A DNA stretch of 47,459 nt from Enterocloster bolteae (GTDB lineage Bacteria; Bacillota; Clostridia; Lachnospirales; Lachnospiraceae): NCBI GenBank assembly GCA_021772025.1, contig JAETNT010000031.1:1-47459 (forward strand), given 5' to 3'. The position numbers were made by a program, and so were the translations under genes. The notes under the pieces were generated by a model. That model ran no database searches, had not been told where the DNA came from, and saw only the letters and a program-made list of their open reading frames with translations. Below are positions 32,392-42,402 of the stretch, piece by piece; the stretch's first letter is position 1; the number at the start of each line of letters is the position of its first letter.

Positions 32392-35097
32392 ATGGAGGAA
32401 AGTACAATTAATAAAAACAGAATAAAGAGAAAAAGCCTGATCCACAGGGGACTTTTCTGGCTGATTTTTTCCCTGACAGTTGCCGTTGCCCTTACGGCAA
32501 GCCAGGCGGTGCTTCCTCTTAAAGATGTCCGTGTATCTTACCAGGATGAAAACTATCTTTACGGTTTAGAGCAGTGCCAGAACGGATGCTATATATTCCG
32601 GGTTCAGCCGGACAGCCGGATGGCAGATTTGATTTATCAGCCTCTGGAGGAGGAAGAAAACGGCAGGATTTATCTGATTAATCAGTTTATTCCCCTGGAA
32701 GACGGCCGGGTTTGGGCTGTCCGTGAAGCCTATAAGGAAGACTGGATCTATGAAGGGACAGAAGTTCTTTTGTGCAATTTTGAAAACGGCAGTTTTTCCC
32801 CTCCTTTTTTAGTGGAGGAGGGGGAGAGTGTTCTGCCCCTGCGGTATCTGTCACATTCCGGGAAAGAAGGGTATGAATTTCAGCTGCTTCGTCTGGATGA
32901 TTCCGGTGAGAATTACAGCGCCTTTTTGTATTACTGGAATCCTGGAGAAAAAGAGGTGTTTTCCGGAAAATCTTACCGGCTGGTGAAAAATCCCCTCTAT
33001 GTCACCCTTTCTCAGGAGGAAATCCTTTACTGTGCAGACGGATCCGGACATATTTATCGGATTCTGCCGGACAAAGATCCGGAACGGTTATTCTCCAATG
33101 ACGGATCCCGGGTATCCAGGCGGAACATGGCATATTCTTACAGAAACAGAGAAGCTTGGTTTTACAATCTGGATTCTGAGAAAACCTACGGAATCAACCT
33201 TACAAATGGAGAAATGAGGGAGATAGAAGACTCAGAGCTCCATGGTTCCAAATTCTTTCGCTATGAGGAGCCACAGGATCTCACATCCATTACCCGATCC
33301 TTTTCCTGGCTGTGGGCGGCATTTTTAAAAAGCTTTCTGGCCATTCTCATTTCAGGGATGGTTCTGGAACTTTTCCGGCTTCTGATTATCCGGCTGTCAG
33401 GAGGAGTATTTCCCACCTCCCTGAAAATTACCTGTATGGTAATCCCTATGGCGGCAGTATTTTATTTCCTCATATGCATACAGGTTGTTCAGGTCTTTTC
33501 CGCCCGGTTTAAAGAACAGGAAAAAAGCCGGCTGTACTTTGCAGCAGAAATGCTGGCGGATTCCGTTTCATCAGAGGAAATAGAAAACTACAAGGAAGAA
33601 CCTTATTTTTTCTATGATCTGGCCGTAAACCGTCTGGCTTCCATATGGGATGGGCAGACCGTATATGGAATTGAAGGAGGAGCCCCTTTTGAAGCTTCCG
33701 GGGAATCCATAAACGGCTCTTTTTACCGCTTAACAGACGGGGAATTTTATTTGATGGAACCGGGGAACCTGAATCATATTCCGATGGAGTATTCTTACCG
33801 GAAAAACAGCAAAGAGTATCTGGAACAATGTGCAGAGAAAGAGGAAATTATCGTTTGGGAAGGCAGAGATGCCCAGATGGGAGAAGAGCTGAATGCATGC
33901 GCTCCTATTAAAAACAGAAATGGGAGAGTAACAGGGGCTGCCCAGGTAACCATGTCTGTCTCCAGCGTAACAGACACTTTGGCAGATAAAACCCTGGGAA
34001 TTGCAGCCCAAATTTTTGTTTTTTTCTTTGTTTTATTCCTTACCATTATTTTGATTATTATTCCTTCTCTAAGGCCGTTAAACAAAATGAGAAGGGCGGT
34101 GAGGGAGTTTTTTAAAGGACAGACAAGAGTAAAAATCCATTCATGGGGCAGCCAGGAGGTGGCGGAAATCCTCCAGACCTTTCAGCACATGGCAGAAAAT
34201 TCAACCCGGTACTTTCAAAAAATCCAAAAAGTCAAAAATGCCTATGAACCCTTCCTCCCTGTTGGGATGATCCGCCTGTTGGGAAAACAGGATATCCGGC
34301 AGGTAAAGCCAGGGGACAGCGCCGGATTTGACGCCGGGATACTGGTTCTTAAGGCAAAGGATTTTCACCAGTGGGAAAAGGCTCAGACAGCTCCGGAAGT
34401 ATTTGAAACCATCAATCAGTCTCTGGCTGTCTTAAGCGCAGAAGCAGAAGAGGCAGAGGGGTGGATTGAGAGCTTTGACAGCGCCGGAGGACGGATCTTT
34501 TTTAAAGAAAGAGGTCAGGATGCGGTAAAAACGGCAGTAAAGCTTTTACAGGAGATTTCCGGTCAGGGATTTTCCTTTCACGGCTCTGTCTGCTACGGAA
34601 GGGTCCAGCTGAAAATCTTAGGAACTGACCAGAGAATGGAAAGCGCTGTTTTTTCCAATGTATTCGGGATCTCCCAGTCTCTGTGCCGTCTGGCAGAGGA
34701 CTACGGAGCCGGGCTTTTTGTAACGGAGACAGTAAGCCGCAGCCTTTCCGGCTGTGTAAGGGAGAGGAAATTTGGCCGTATGCTGCTGGAAAACGGCCGG
34801 GAGTTAAACATTACAGAGGTCTATGAAGCGGATTCCCCGGATCAGATCCGGCTAAAAGAACAGACAAAAACAGATTTTGAAAAAGGGGTGGAACTCTTTT
34901 TCCAGGGCAGCTGGAAGGAAGCAAGAGCATGCTTTGCAGGCGTTCTCCACCAAAATCCCCGGGATATGGCGGCCAGCCGCTATTTTTCCCAGTGCGGACT
35001 GCGGATGGAGACTCCGGAAAAAGCCGGAAGCAAAGGATATGTGGCAGTTTTAAAGGAGACAGGAAATGATGGAGATGTACTTGCAGTATTTTCATAA
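32392..35097 (+). CDS. Membrane sensor with HAMP and degenerate class III cyclase domain, copy 2
   Basis: The 901-residue paralogue of the 29721 product starts at ATG 32392 with AAGGAGG ahead. It has the same plan: anchor (20-41), outer beta-rich region, two helices (about 305-365), outer sensor region, helix (535-558), HAMP (about 560-605), cyclase-like domain (about 630-800) and a TPR-like tail (FEKGVELFFQGSWKEARACF). Again the metal-binding aspartate positions are lost (AGILVLKAKDF), while SVCYGRVQLKILGTDQRMES keeps the second half. The two copies are clearly diverged, so the pair is old and perhaps heterodimerises, as cyclase domains do. The last 32 bases overlap the ATPase start. The ligand sensed outside is unknown. 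Confidence 0.75.
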   Translation: MEESTINKNRIKRKSLIHRGLFWLIFSLTVAVALTASQAVLPLKDVRVSYQDENYLYGLEQCQNGCYIFRVQPDSRMADLIYQPLEEEENGRIYLINQFIPLEDGRVWAVREAYKEDWIYEGTEVLLCNFENGSFSPPFLVEEGESVLPLRYLSHSGKEGYEFQLLRLDDSGENYSAFLYYWNPGEKEVFSGKSYRLVKNPLYVTLSQEEILYCADGSGHIYRILPDKDPERLFSNDGSRVSRRNMAYSYRNREAWFYNLDSEKTYGINLTNGEMREIEDSELHGSKFFRYEEPQDLTSITRSFSWLWAAFLKSFLAILISGMVLELFRLLIIRLSGGVFPTSLKITCMVIPMAAVFYFLICIQVVQVFSARFKEQEKSRLYFAAEMLADSVSSEEIENYKEEPYFFYDLAVNRLASIWDGQTVYGIEGGAPFEASGESINGSFYRLTDGEFYLMEPGNLNHIPMEYSYRKNSKEYLEQCAEKEEIIVWEGRDAQMGEELNACAPIKNRNGRVTGAAQVTMSVSSVTDTLADKTLGIAAQIFVFFFVLFLTIILIIIPSLRPLNKMRRAVREFFKGQTRVKIHSWGSQEVAEILQTFQHMAENSTRYFQKIQKVKNAYEPFLPVGMIRLLGKQDIRQVKPGDSAGFDAGILVLKAKDFHQWEKAQTAPEVFETINQSLAVLSAEAEEAEGWIESFDSAGGRIFFKERGQDAVKTAVKLLQEISGQGFSFHGSVCYGRVQLKILGTDQRMESAVFSNVFGISQSLCRLAEDYGAGLFVTETVSRSLSGCVRERKFGRMLLENGRELNITEVYEADSPDQIRLKEQTKTDFEKGVELFFQGSWKEARACFAGVLHQNPRDMAASRYFSQCGLRMETPEKAGSKGYVAVLKETGNDGDVLAVFS

Positions 35098-37192
35098 TGC
35101 TTCCGGCATTGCCCCTTATGATTCTTCTATAGAAGCCATGGAGGAGGGATTTGCCTACCTGAAGCTTTTTCTGGCCGGAGTATATTCCAAGAAGGAGCTG
35201 GAAATAAGCGGAAGCGCTACGGAGCAGTACCTTAGCGAAAGAGAGCTGTCAGAAAGCCTGGAGGAAGCAAAAGCCTATATAGAAGAGAGGGTTTGGGAAA
35301 GCGGCAGGGAATATCAGGAGGAAGAAAACCCTGCCCGCCTGGCGGTCCTCTGCCGGAGACTGAAGCTGTCGGAATTTTGGGGATTTTTAGTTCTCCTGGC
35401 CTGGGGACTGGAAGTAAACAGCCAGGTGGAAGAGCTTTTTAAAATTTTGTATTCCGGAAGAAAAAGCGGGGCCGATAAACGGACAGCCCTTTCTCTGTGC
35501 CGGATATCCGGGATTAAGATAAGGCCGGATGAGCTGGCGGATTTTACAGGGGAAGCCGGTATGTTCCAGATCCTCTTTCCCAAAGCGGAAAAAGGGGGAG
35601 GCCTGTTTTTGCGTCCCTGTATCCTTTCCTTTTTGCTGGAAGGGAAAACCAGCCGGGAGTTTCAGCTCATTTCCCCCCAAAAAGCCTTGGAGCCTCTTTG
35701 GCTCTGCCGCATGCAAAAGGAGCAGATCATTAAGCTGCTGAGGCTTGATGGGTTTCGAAGGGGAAAAGAAGCCAGGATCCTGTATTTAAACGGACGGAAG
35801 GGGTGCGGAAAGCGGTTTTGCCTGTCCCATGCCTGCCAGGAAACTGGGAGCCGGATTTTACTGGCTGATTTTGCCGGAATTCCCCGGGGGGAAGAAGCAG
35901 GGGCCGCCTGTCTGGAGGAGCTGTATATTCAGGCTAAACTGGAAAATGCGATTCCCTGTGTCGCAGGCTTTTATGAGAAAGAACCTTTGACAGGGGAACC
36001 GGGGGAAGGACAAAAAAATCAGGAAAGCCTCAGAAGCATCCGCCTGTTTGATAAAATCAGGGCTCTGGGGGGACTGTGGATTCTCACCGGGAAAGGAAAA
36101 GAAGGATTTCTTGGTTCTCTTTTTTCCGTTTTTGTAAATATAGAATTTTCTGCTCCTTCTGCCAGTGAAAAGGCAGTCCTGTGGAAAGAGCTTTTAAAGA
36201 TCTACCCGGGGGATGAAACCGTCAATCCGGTTTTAAACGGCAATAAATATGTACTGAACACAGGGGAGCTGAAACAGGTTTTGGAGACAGCAGGCCTGTC
36301 TGCCGAAAGCCTTGGCAGACCGCGGTTTTGCCAGAAAGATGTTGAGGATGCCTTAAAGGTACACAGCCGCGGCACATTAGGTTCCCTGGCGGTTTTGGTT
36401 CCGTCGGTATTTTCTTGGGAGGATTTGGTAGTAAGCCAGGAGGTAAAGGAAGGCCTTCTTCACATCTGCAATCAGGTAAAATACCGGAATGTGGTGGGGG
36501 ATCAATGGGGATTTTACAAAAAAACTCCCTATGGCCGGGGAATCAGCGCTCTGCTGTACGGCCCGCCCGGAACGGGAAAAACCATGGCGGTTCAGGTGAT
36601 TGCCGGGGAGCTGGGGATGGATCTGTACCGGGTGGACATGTCCCAGATGGTAAGTAAATACATTGGGGAGACGGAGAAGAACATTACATCCCTGTTTGAT
36701 AAGGCCCGCCATATGAACGTGATTTTGTTTTTTGACGAGGCGGACGCGTTCTTTTCCCAGAGATCCCAGGTAAAGGATGCCAATGACAGAAATGCCAATG
36801 GAGAGGTGGCCCATCTGCTGCAGAAAATGGAAGAGTACCAGGGGGTAATCCTTCTGGCCACCAATATGAAGGAACAGATTGACGACGCCTTTAAAAGAAG
36901 AATCCGGTTTATGATAGATTTCCGTTTTCCCGATGGAAAAACCCGGAGAGAGCTGTGGAGGAAGATCCTCCCGGAGGCAGCGCCAAGGGAGGAAGATCTG
37001 GATCTGGATTTTTTTGCGGAAGAATTTGAGCTGTCAGGAAGCCAGATCAAAGAGGTTTTGCAGAATGCCGCCTTTATGGCGGCTGCAAAGGGACAAGCCA
37101 TAGGCAACGAACACATAAAAGAAGCCATGAAGCTTAATTACGCCAAATACGGAAAAATTTTGACAAAAGAAGATTTTGGATATTTAGGATAG
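35066..37192 (+). CDS. AAA+ ATPase of the injection system (Afp15-like)
   Basis: The 708-residue protein has a well-formed C-terminal AAA+ module: Walker A GPPGTGKT (499-506), Walker B VILFFDEAD (D557, E558), sensor 1 LLATN, and arginines in FKRRIRF. A first, degenerate P-loop (GRKGCGKR, 243-250) has Arg in place of the Ser/Thr that binds magnesium. The N-terminal 200 residues are helical. Pvc15/Afp15 ATPases of this two-part form help assemble the particle or load cargo. Its start lies inside the end of the second sensor gene, so translation is coupled. It directly precedes the 1559-residue protein, as the ATPase gene often precedes cargo genes in CIS loci. Confidence 0.93.
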   Translation: MMEMYLQYFHNASGIAPYDSSIEAMEEGFAYLKLFLAGVYSKKELEISGSATEQYLSERELSESLEEAKAYIEERVWESGREYQEEENPARLAVLCRRLKLSEFWGFLVLLAWGLEVNSQVEELFKILYSGRKSGADKRTALSLCRISGIKIRPDELADFTGEAGMFQILFPKAEKGGGLFLRPCILSFLLEGKTSREFQLISPQKALEPLWLCRMQKEQIIKLLRLDGFRRGKEARILYLNGRKGCGKRFCLSHACQETGSRILLADFAGIPRGEEAGAACLEELYIQAKLENAIPCVAGFYEKEPLTGEPGEGQKNQESLRSIRLFDKIRALGGLWILTGKGKEGFLGSLFSVFVNIEFSAPSASEKAVLWKELLKIYPGDETVNPVLNGNKYVLNTGELKQVLETAGLSAESLGRPRFCQKDVEDALKVHSRGTLGSLAVLVPSVFSWEDLVVSQEVKEGLLHICNQVKYRNVVGDQWGFYKKTPYGRGISALLYGPPGTGKTMAVQVIAGELGMDLYRVDMSQMVSKYIGETEKNITSLFDKARHMNVILFFDEADAFFSQRSQVKDANDRNANGEVAHLLQKMEEYQGVILLATNMKEQIDDAFKRRIRFMIDFRFPDGKTRRELWRKILPEAAPREEDLDLDFFAEEFELSGSQIKEVLQNAAFMAAAKGQAIGNEHIKEAMKLNYAKYGKILTKEDFGYLG

Positions 37193-37246
37193 GGGACGCT
37201 AAGCAACGCGTGCCGATTCATTTATTTATTACCAGGGGGGAAGAAC

Positions 37247-40200
37247 ATGGGAATCAGGGAAGCGGTATCATATACAGACCAGGCCCTTTCTGAGGGGATG
37301 GAGTTTCAGGAGCTGGAGACCATGCTGGCAGAGAGCCTTCATGCAAAAATGGAGCAGGAAGAAGCTCAGGCCTGGGACGAGTTTACCCAAAACCTCTCTC
37401 AAAAAAGCACATGGTTCAAATCCAGCATAGAATTTAAAATCAATGGCGCGGCTTTTTCCGGACGCAAGGATCACCAGGTAAAAGCCGGCGTAGTCCCTTT
37501 GTTTAAAGGCGGTTATCTGGATTTAAGAAAGGCCCGCCTGAAAGGAGTCTCCGGCGGAAAGGGGAAAGGCATGGCGGAAGGGGACGGCGGCATACTGATG
37601 CTTTCTCCCAAAGGAACCTCTCAGGTTCATGCAATCCGGCTGGGACATTTGACTATTCGGGAAGATCAGGGGATTTCCGGCAGCGTCTTTGGAGATTTCA
37701 TATTCATGGAGCCAGGGGAGGAAAAGGGAAGGATTGTCCATGCAGACAGAATCAAACTGAACCAAAATAATCTGTATATAACAGAAGTAACCGAATCCAC
37801 CTTAAGCGGGATCCCCACCGTTAAGATTGCGGAAGGAAAGATAGATGAAACCGGAATTCATCCGGATGTCTCCGCGGATACTCAAAATAAGGCGGCCGCG
37901 GCCCGGGCAAATGCCGGGACTGCCGCTTCGGAACCTGCCCAGGCATCTGCCGGGGCTACCGCTTCGGAATCTGCCCAGGCATCTGCCGGGACTGCGGCTT
38001 CGGCACCTGCTCAGGCGCCGGCAGCGTCTCCGGCTCCGGAACAAATTGCAGCTGCCAGACACCGGGAGGAGCTTCTGGAAGCAGCAAAGAAAAGTGCGTA
38101 CGACAAAACAACCTCCCAGGGGGAAAGCGCTGACAGGGCGGAATCACAGGAAGAGCCCCAGGAGGAAGAGGCAGCGGAGATTACAGTGGAAACCAAAGCC
38201 GGAGTAGGAGCAGGCGTTTCTGCAGACAAGATTTCCGTAGGGTTTGCCAAAGAGCTTGGAAGCATTAACGGGGAGGATGACAAAAACGCGGTTGGCCTGG
38301 GGAAGCTTGGGAAATTTGATCTGAATACAGATTATCTGCAAAACTTTCAGGATTTTATAAACAATAATGTCCAGAAAGAAGAGGAAAAGGAAATTTCTAT
38401 TACCTTAGCAGAAGTCCCCATCCTTCCTTTTCTGGAATTTGCAGTAAAAATAAAGCCAAAGGCTCTGGTTCAGTTTACGGTAAACGGCTCTCTGGAGAAT
38501 TACCGTTCATTTTTTGACCTGGCAGGAAACCCGGATAAGACGCCAAAATTCACCTTTGAAGCCGCATTGACAGGAGCACTCTCTATAGGGCTGGAGGCGG
38601 CTCTTGAGGCTGGGGTTCCCGGGCTTATCTCCCTGGAAGGCGGAGTTACCGCTGCCGCAGGGGTAGAGGGAGCAGACGATAACCACAGCCTTTTAAAAGC
38701 TTCCGGCGAGGTGGAATTTGGGCTGGGAGAAAAAAATAATTTTCCCATTATGTCGGATGCAGTATTTAAAGTGGGGAATGAGGAGGGGCTTTCTCTCTTC
38801 GGCGAGGTGACTGCCGGAATTTCCGCAAAAAGCCCGTTAATCGGATGGGAAAAGGATATCTGGGAATATACCTTTGGAAGATGGGTATTGGAAAATCCCA
38901 AAATTCCCATTCCCACCTTTGAAATCACAAAAAAGGCCGGCACGTCTATTACGAAAGGCTGGGATATTAAGGAGACAGGCGGCCTGACTGAGTTTAAAGA
39001 TCAATTTCTCAACAAATATCCGGAGAAAGGCGGTTTGGGATTAAAGCCTTTAAAAAAGAAACGCTATGACGATATGATAAATCAGGCGGATAAGATTACA
39101 GAATCCTATGATTCTGCCCTGAAAACTCTGTTAGAGATCCGGAAATATAAAAATATCTATATTTCCGACGACGGGGGCTTTGCCGGATTTCTTAAGCTTT
39201 TAATGGAGACAGAAAGCAGGTTTCACAATATTAAGCTGGACACTTATATTAATTTTCTAAAGCAGGATCAATCCTATGAGGAGATTGCAACAGACAGCCG
39301 GTTCCAAAAGACCGTGAATAACTTTACAGAAGGGGAAAACAGGCATCAGGGACGGGTTGACAAGCTGAAAGACTGGGCGGAGCATCCGGAAAATTATCCG
39401 GAGGGCGTTATGGAATTATACACATCCATGGGAGGAGGATTTGGCTTTCGAACCACTCTCCGGGCCATAGCGGAAAGTGAATTTTATACCTGGGATAATA
39501 TTATGGCTTATGAACAGAGGCAGGTGGAGGACAGAGAACAGGGCTACAACAGCCGGATTGAAGAGCTGGAACGGCAGCAGCCGGGAGAACGCTCAGAATC
39601 CACTGCCGAAGAAAAAAAGCATTTGTCCGTAACCAGAACCCCGGATCAGCTGATCCAGTATGAGCAGGAGAGACTGGACAGCGCCCAGAAGGAAGCTGCC
39701 GATTTATTAAATGCCCTTACTCAGAAATGCCAGGATCTGCAGATTGATTCGGATGAAAAAAAGGCGGAACCCAATGAAGCTTTTGCCCAATATTATCAGT
39801 CGCTTACAAAAAAATCCAAAAATCTGAAGTTTCGTGATTTTTCTAACTTTACAGACATTGGAATGGTCATAGAATATGAAGAAAGCCGGTTTAAAGAAAA
39901 AGATGGAGATTTGGCAGAATCTCTGGCCGCGTTAGAGGCAGCCAGAGCCCTTTTGGAAAGCGGGCAGAAAACGGAAAGGGAGGCGCTGGCACTATTTTTA
40001 GACGGGGCTGGCCCTTCTGGCTCTGATGCCCGTAAAAATTTACTGTCAGATGCATTAAAACCGGAAAACAGGTATCGGCTTTATTCCATTGATGATCTGA
40101 TCCAGTATGAAGAGCGGGAGCTGCAAAAGGAGCCGGGGCAGTTAAAGGATCGGCTGATGATTATGGAAAAGGCCAGAGAGGAAAACCTTAATGTGTCCGG

Positions 40201-41926
40201 AAAATATGACGGATGGAAAAAAGATGCCAGAAAGGATATCTTAAAGACTTCGTCAGACTGGGTAAAAGAAAAAAAGACTGGGGGAAAGCTGCAGGAAAAC
40301 GTCAAACAGCTTCTTACCCTGGAAATGCTGCTGGAGTATGAAATGGGTCGTTTCAGAGATATTAAAGCTACTAGAAAAGGGGTGTATATAAAACGGGAAG
40401 AACATATAAGCAAGCATCAGAAGCGCATTGAACTTCTCCAAAAACACATTTCTGTAAGGGATCGTTTTCCAGAGGGAAGCAGGCAGCGCAGGGAGGCGGA
40501 GATAAAGCTTATAGAACAGTATTCGGATTCGGAGGAGGCAGGAAAATCAACGATAGACGGATTTGTAGACAAGTTTACCCAGGCCCCTGAAAATCAGACA
40601 AGAATTGCCATAGCCGCAGTCAATGAGCAGCTTGGCCAGATCCAGAAACAAATAGCAGACTCTGAATCAGTGGAAAACTCCCCGGCCGCCAGAGTCAATA
40701 CCCTGAAAAGGGCGAAGGAGCAGAGGACGCCCATGAGCCAGGTCTGGGAATATTATAAAGAATCCGGCGGAAGTTTTCTTGATATGGTGGAGAAAGGAAA
40801 CCAGCTGGAAGCTAGGGGCGGAACTAGCACTGTTAAACAGAGCGCTTCGGGAGCTGACATCAGTTCGGCGGGCTTTCAGGGAGCAGCCAGATTGGGCGGC
40901 CTTAAAAGAGCGGAAAATTTGACTATAGGGGAGCTTATCAATTATGTGGAAAGCAACCTGTCAGACGACGGCGGATTACATTTAGAGCGTCAGAGGATCA
41001 TGTCCCGTTATAAGGATTCCAATCTGTCCCCGGAAGAATTTTTAGACAAATATAAAAATGACCGGCTGTTAAGCGGCGATACCATGGACGGAGGGAAGCG
41101 CTTTAAAAAACATATCAGCCTGACGCCGGGGATTATTTTAAAAGCTGTTGAGGCAAAAAAGGCAGAATTAGGCCAAAAGCATTCAGAGCGTCTTCAGTCC
41201 CTGAATCAGTGGAAGAGTCAGGGGATGTCAAATGAGGCGATTAACGCCGCTTATCAGACCATGGCGCGGGAGACGAAATTCATGTCTTCAAGAAGAAGGA
41301 TTGGGTTAGATGAATACCTGGAAAAGCAGACAGATCCGGCCGGACTTTCCGGAGCAGACACGCTTACCAGAGAAGAGCATCTGGAATTTGCCAGAAACCA
41401 AAGGTATGTAGCCGGTTTAAAACACAGGCAGCGCCTGGAAATCCTTCAGAACAATACTTTTGATAAAGAAGAGCGGGTGCGCCAGTACAGAGAAACAGAA
41501 GCCAGGGGGTTTTTCAGGAGTGTGGAGATGAACGTAAGAGCCAGGGAAGAAGAGCTGACAAATATATTTTTCCCTGAGATTCCTTCTTTCAAGGAGTCGC
41601 CTTTAACCAGCGCCCAGCAGCGGAATGATGACGCCAGTTATCAAATGCTCCTGAACTATGAGCAGAATCGGCTGGCCTTTATGACAGAAGGGAAAGCAGA
41701 CGCCGGAAGCGTCTTAAAGGAGATAGAAGACCGCCGGGCGGCTATGACCAAACAGGACATGGAGAGCCAAACAATTCTGGACGCCATTGAGGAGGCGAAA
41801 AAAGCCGTGAAACAGCCCGGAGCAAATGCTGGAAAGGTAATTGACAATCTGATTAATCCATTAATTCAGCGGGTAGACAGCCTGAAGCTTCTGAAAGAGA
41901 TGGAAGAGTCGGGACAGGTGCCTTGA
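37247..41926 (+). CDS. 1559-residue repeat protein (possible cargo or structural protein)
   Basis: The protein has no signal peptide. Residues 1-60 are helical and 60-210 beta-rich. An Ala/Pro/Ser-rich linker (about 215-275) holds three 12-residue repeats. Residues about 320-590 are a glycine/strand-rich domain (LTGALSIGLEAALEAGVPGL, LFGEVTAGISAKSPLIGW). From about 750 to the end there are at least eight helical modules, 45-90 residues apart, each with a phrase like LIQYEQERLDS, VIEYEESRFK, LIQYEERELQ, LLEYEMGRF, LINYVESNL or LLNYEQNRLA. I recognise no enzymatic or toxin domain. Position after the ATPase and before a YbjN-like gene fits a cargo loaded with a chaperone. A tape measure is an alternative, given its length and helices. 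Confidence 0.7.
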   Translation: MGIREAVSYTDQALSEGMEFQELETMLAESLHAKMEQEEAQAWDEFTQNLSQKSTWFKSSIEFKINGAAFSGRKDHQVKAGVVPLFKGGYLDLRKARLKGVSGGKGKGMAEGDGGILMLSPKGTSQVHAIRLGHLTIREDQGISGSVFGDFIFMEPGEEKGRIVHADRIKLNQNNLYITEVTESTLSGIPTVKIAEGKIDETGIHPDVSADTQNKAAAARANAGTAASEPAQASAGATASESAQASAGTAASAPAQAPAASPAPEQIAAARHREELLEAAKKSAYDKTTSQGESADRAESQEEPQEEEAAEITVETKAGVGAGVSADKISVGFAKELGSINGEDDKNAVGLGKLGKFDLNTDYLQNFQDFINNNVQKEEEKEISITLAEVPILPFLEFAVKIKPKALVQFTVNGSLENYRSFFDLAGNPDKTPKFTFEAALTGALSIGLEAALEAGVPGLISLEGGVTAAAGVEGADDNHSLLKASGEVEFGLGEKNNFPIMSDAVFKVGNEEGLSLFGEVTAGISAKSPLIGWEKDIWEYTFGRWVLENPKIPIPTFEITKKAGTSITKGWDIKETGGLTEFKDQFLNKYPEKGGLGLKPLKKKRYDDMINQADKITESYDSALKTLLEIRKYKNIYISDDGGFAGFLKLLMETESRFHNIKLDTYINFLKQDQSYEEIATDSRFQKTVNNFTEGENRHQGRVDKLKDWAEHPENYPEGVMELYTSMGGGFGFRTTLRAIAESEFYTWDNIMAYEQRQVEDREQGYNSRIEELERQQPGERSESTAEEKKHLSVTRTPDQLIQYEQERLDSAQKEAADLLNALTQKCQDLQIDSDEKKAEPNEAFAQYYQSLTKKSKNLKFRDFSNFTDIGMVIEYEESRFKEKDGDLAESLAALEAARALLESGQKTEREALALFLDGAGPSGSDARKNLLSDALKPENRYRLYSIDDLIQYEERELQKEPGQLKDRLMIMEKAREENLNVSGKYDGWKKDARKDILKTSSDWVKEKKTGGKLQENVKQLLTLEMLLEYEMGRFRDIKATRKGVYIKREEHISKHQKRIELLQKHISVRDRFPEGSRQRREAEIKLIEQYSDSEEAGKSTIDGFVDKFTQAPENQTRIAIAAVNEQLGQIQKQIADSESVENSPAARVNTLKRAKEQRTPMSQVWEYYKESGGSFLDMVEKGNQLEARGGTSTVKQSASGADISSAGFQGAARLGGLKRAENLTIGELINYVESNLSDDGGLHLERQRIMSRYKDSNLSPEEFLDKYKNDRLLSGDTMDGGKRFKKHISLTPGIILKAVEAKKAELGQKHSERLQSLNQWKSQGMSNEAINAAYQTMARETKFMSSRRRIGLDEYLEKQTDPAGLSGADTLTREEHLEFARNQRYVAGLKHRQRLEILQNNTFDKEERVRQYRETEARGFFRSVEMNVRAREEELTNIFFPEIPSFKESPLTSAQQRNDDASYQMLLNYEQNRLAFMTEGKADAGSVLKEIEDRRAAMTKQDMESQTILDAIEEAKKAVKQPGANAGKVIDNLINPLIQRVDSLKLLKEMEESGQVP
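37913..38020 (+). repeat. Three tandem 36-base repeats in the Ala/Pro linker
   Basis: Units AGTAASEPAQAS, AGATASESAQAS and AGTAASAPAQAP follow without gaps. They form a flexible linker between the N-terminal domain and the glycine-rich domain and are likely variable in number. Confidence 0.85.
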
Positions 41927-41947
41927 TAAGGAAAAGGAGAAGCTGAT

Positions 41948-42376
41948 ATGACCATACGAAAGTTATTTGAAACCTTTATGGCTGCCAACCAGATCCCGGT
42001 ATATCCCTTTGACACAGAAGAGGGAGTTCCCACCCATCTGGGGATCCGCCTGAAGGGGGACAACGGTAATTTTGACGGTTATGCCCTTTGCTTTGAAAAA
42101 GAGCGGCTTTTTGTGTTTTACACCAGATTAAATTTAAGAGCTTCCCTGGAGCAAAGAGAAAAAATTGCGGTGAAGCTGGCCGAAATCAATTATATGATAA
42201 AAATCGGCGGTTTTCAGATGGATCCGGAAAGCGGGGAGATCACCGTAAGAACCGCCCATTATATGACAGGAACGGACGTGGAACAGGGGGCGGTGATTGA
42301 GCGCCTGGTACGGGTCAGCGGCCTTATTGCCGACAAGTATTATTCCCAAATTTCAGAAATGATTGAAACAAGGTAG
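41948..42376 (+). CDS. YbjN-like small protein, possible chaperone
   Basis: The 142-residue protein begins with a helix (TIRKLFETFMAANQIPVYPF), then strands (YALCFEKERLFVFYTRLNLR) and a helix SLEQREKIAVKLAEINYMIKIGGFQMDPESGEITVR. This is the alpha/beta order of YbjN-domain proteins, whose fold matches type III secretion chaperones. It is the last gene of the CIS operon, 21 bases after the 1559-residue protein. Partnering that protein as chaperone is a reasonable inference but untested. The strong terminator at 42403 follows. Confidence 0.7.
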   Translation: MTIRKLFETFMAANQIPVYPFDTEEGVPTHLGIRLKGDNGNFDGYALCFEKERLFVFYTRLNLRASLEQREKIAVKLAEINYMIKIGGFQMDPESGEITVRTAHYMTGTDVEQGAVIERLVRVSGLIADKYYSQISEMIETR

Positions 42377-42402
42377 AAAGTAACGAATTCATTCCCAGAT
42401 GC

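Noticed and set aside
36592..37128. 178-codon reverse-strand frame within the ATPase gene
   Set aside because: It overlaps the conserved Walker motifs of the forward gene and lacks protein-like features.
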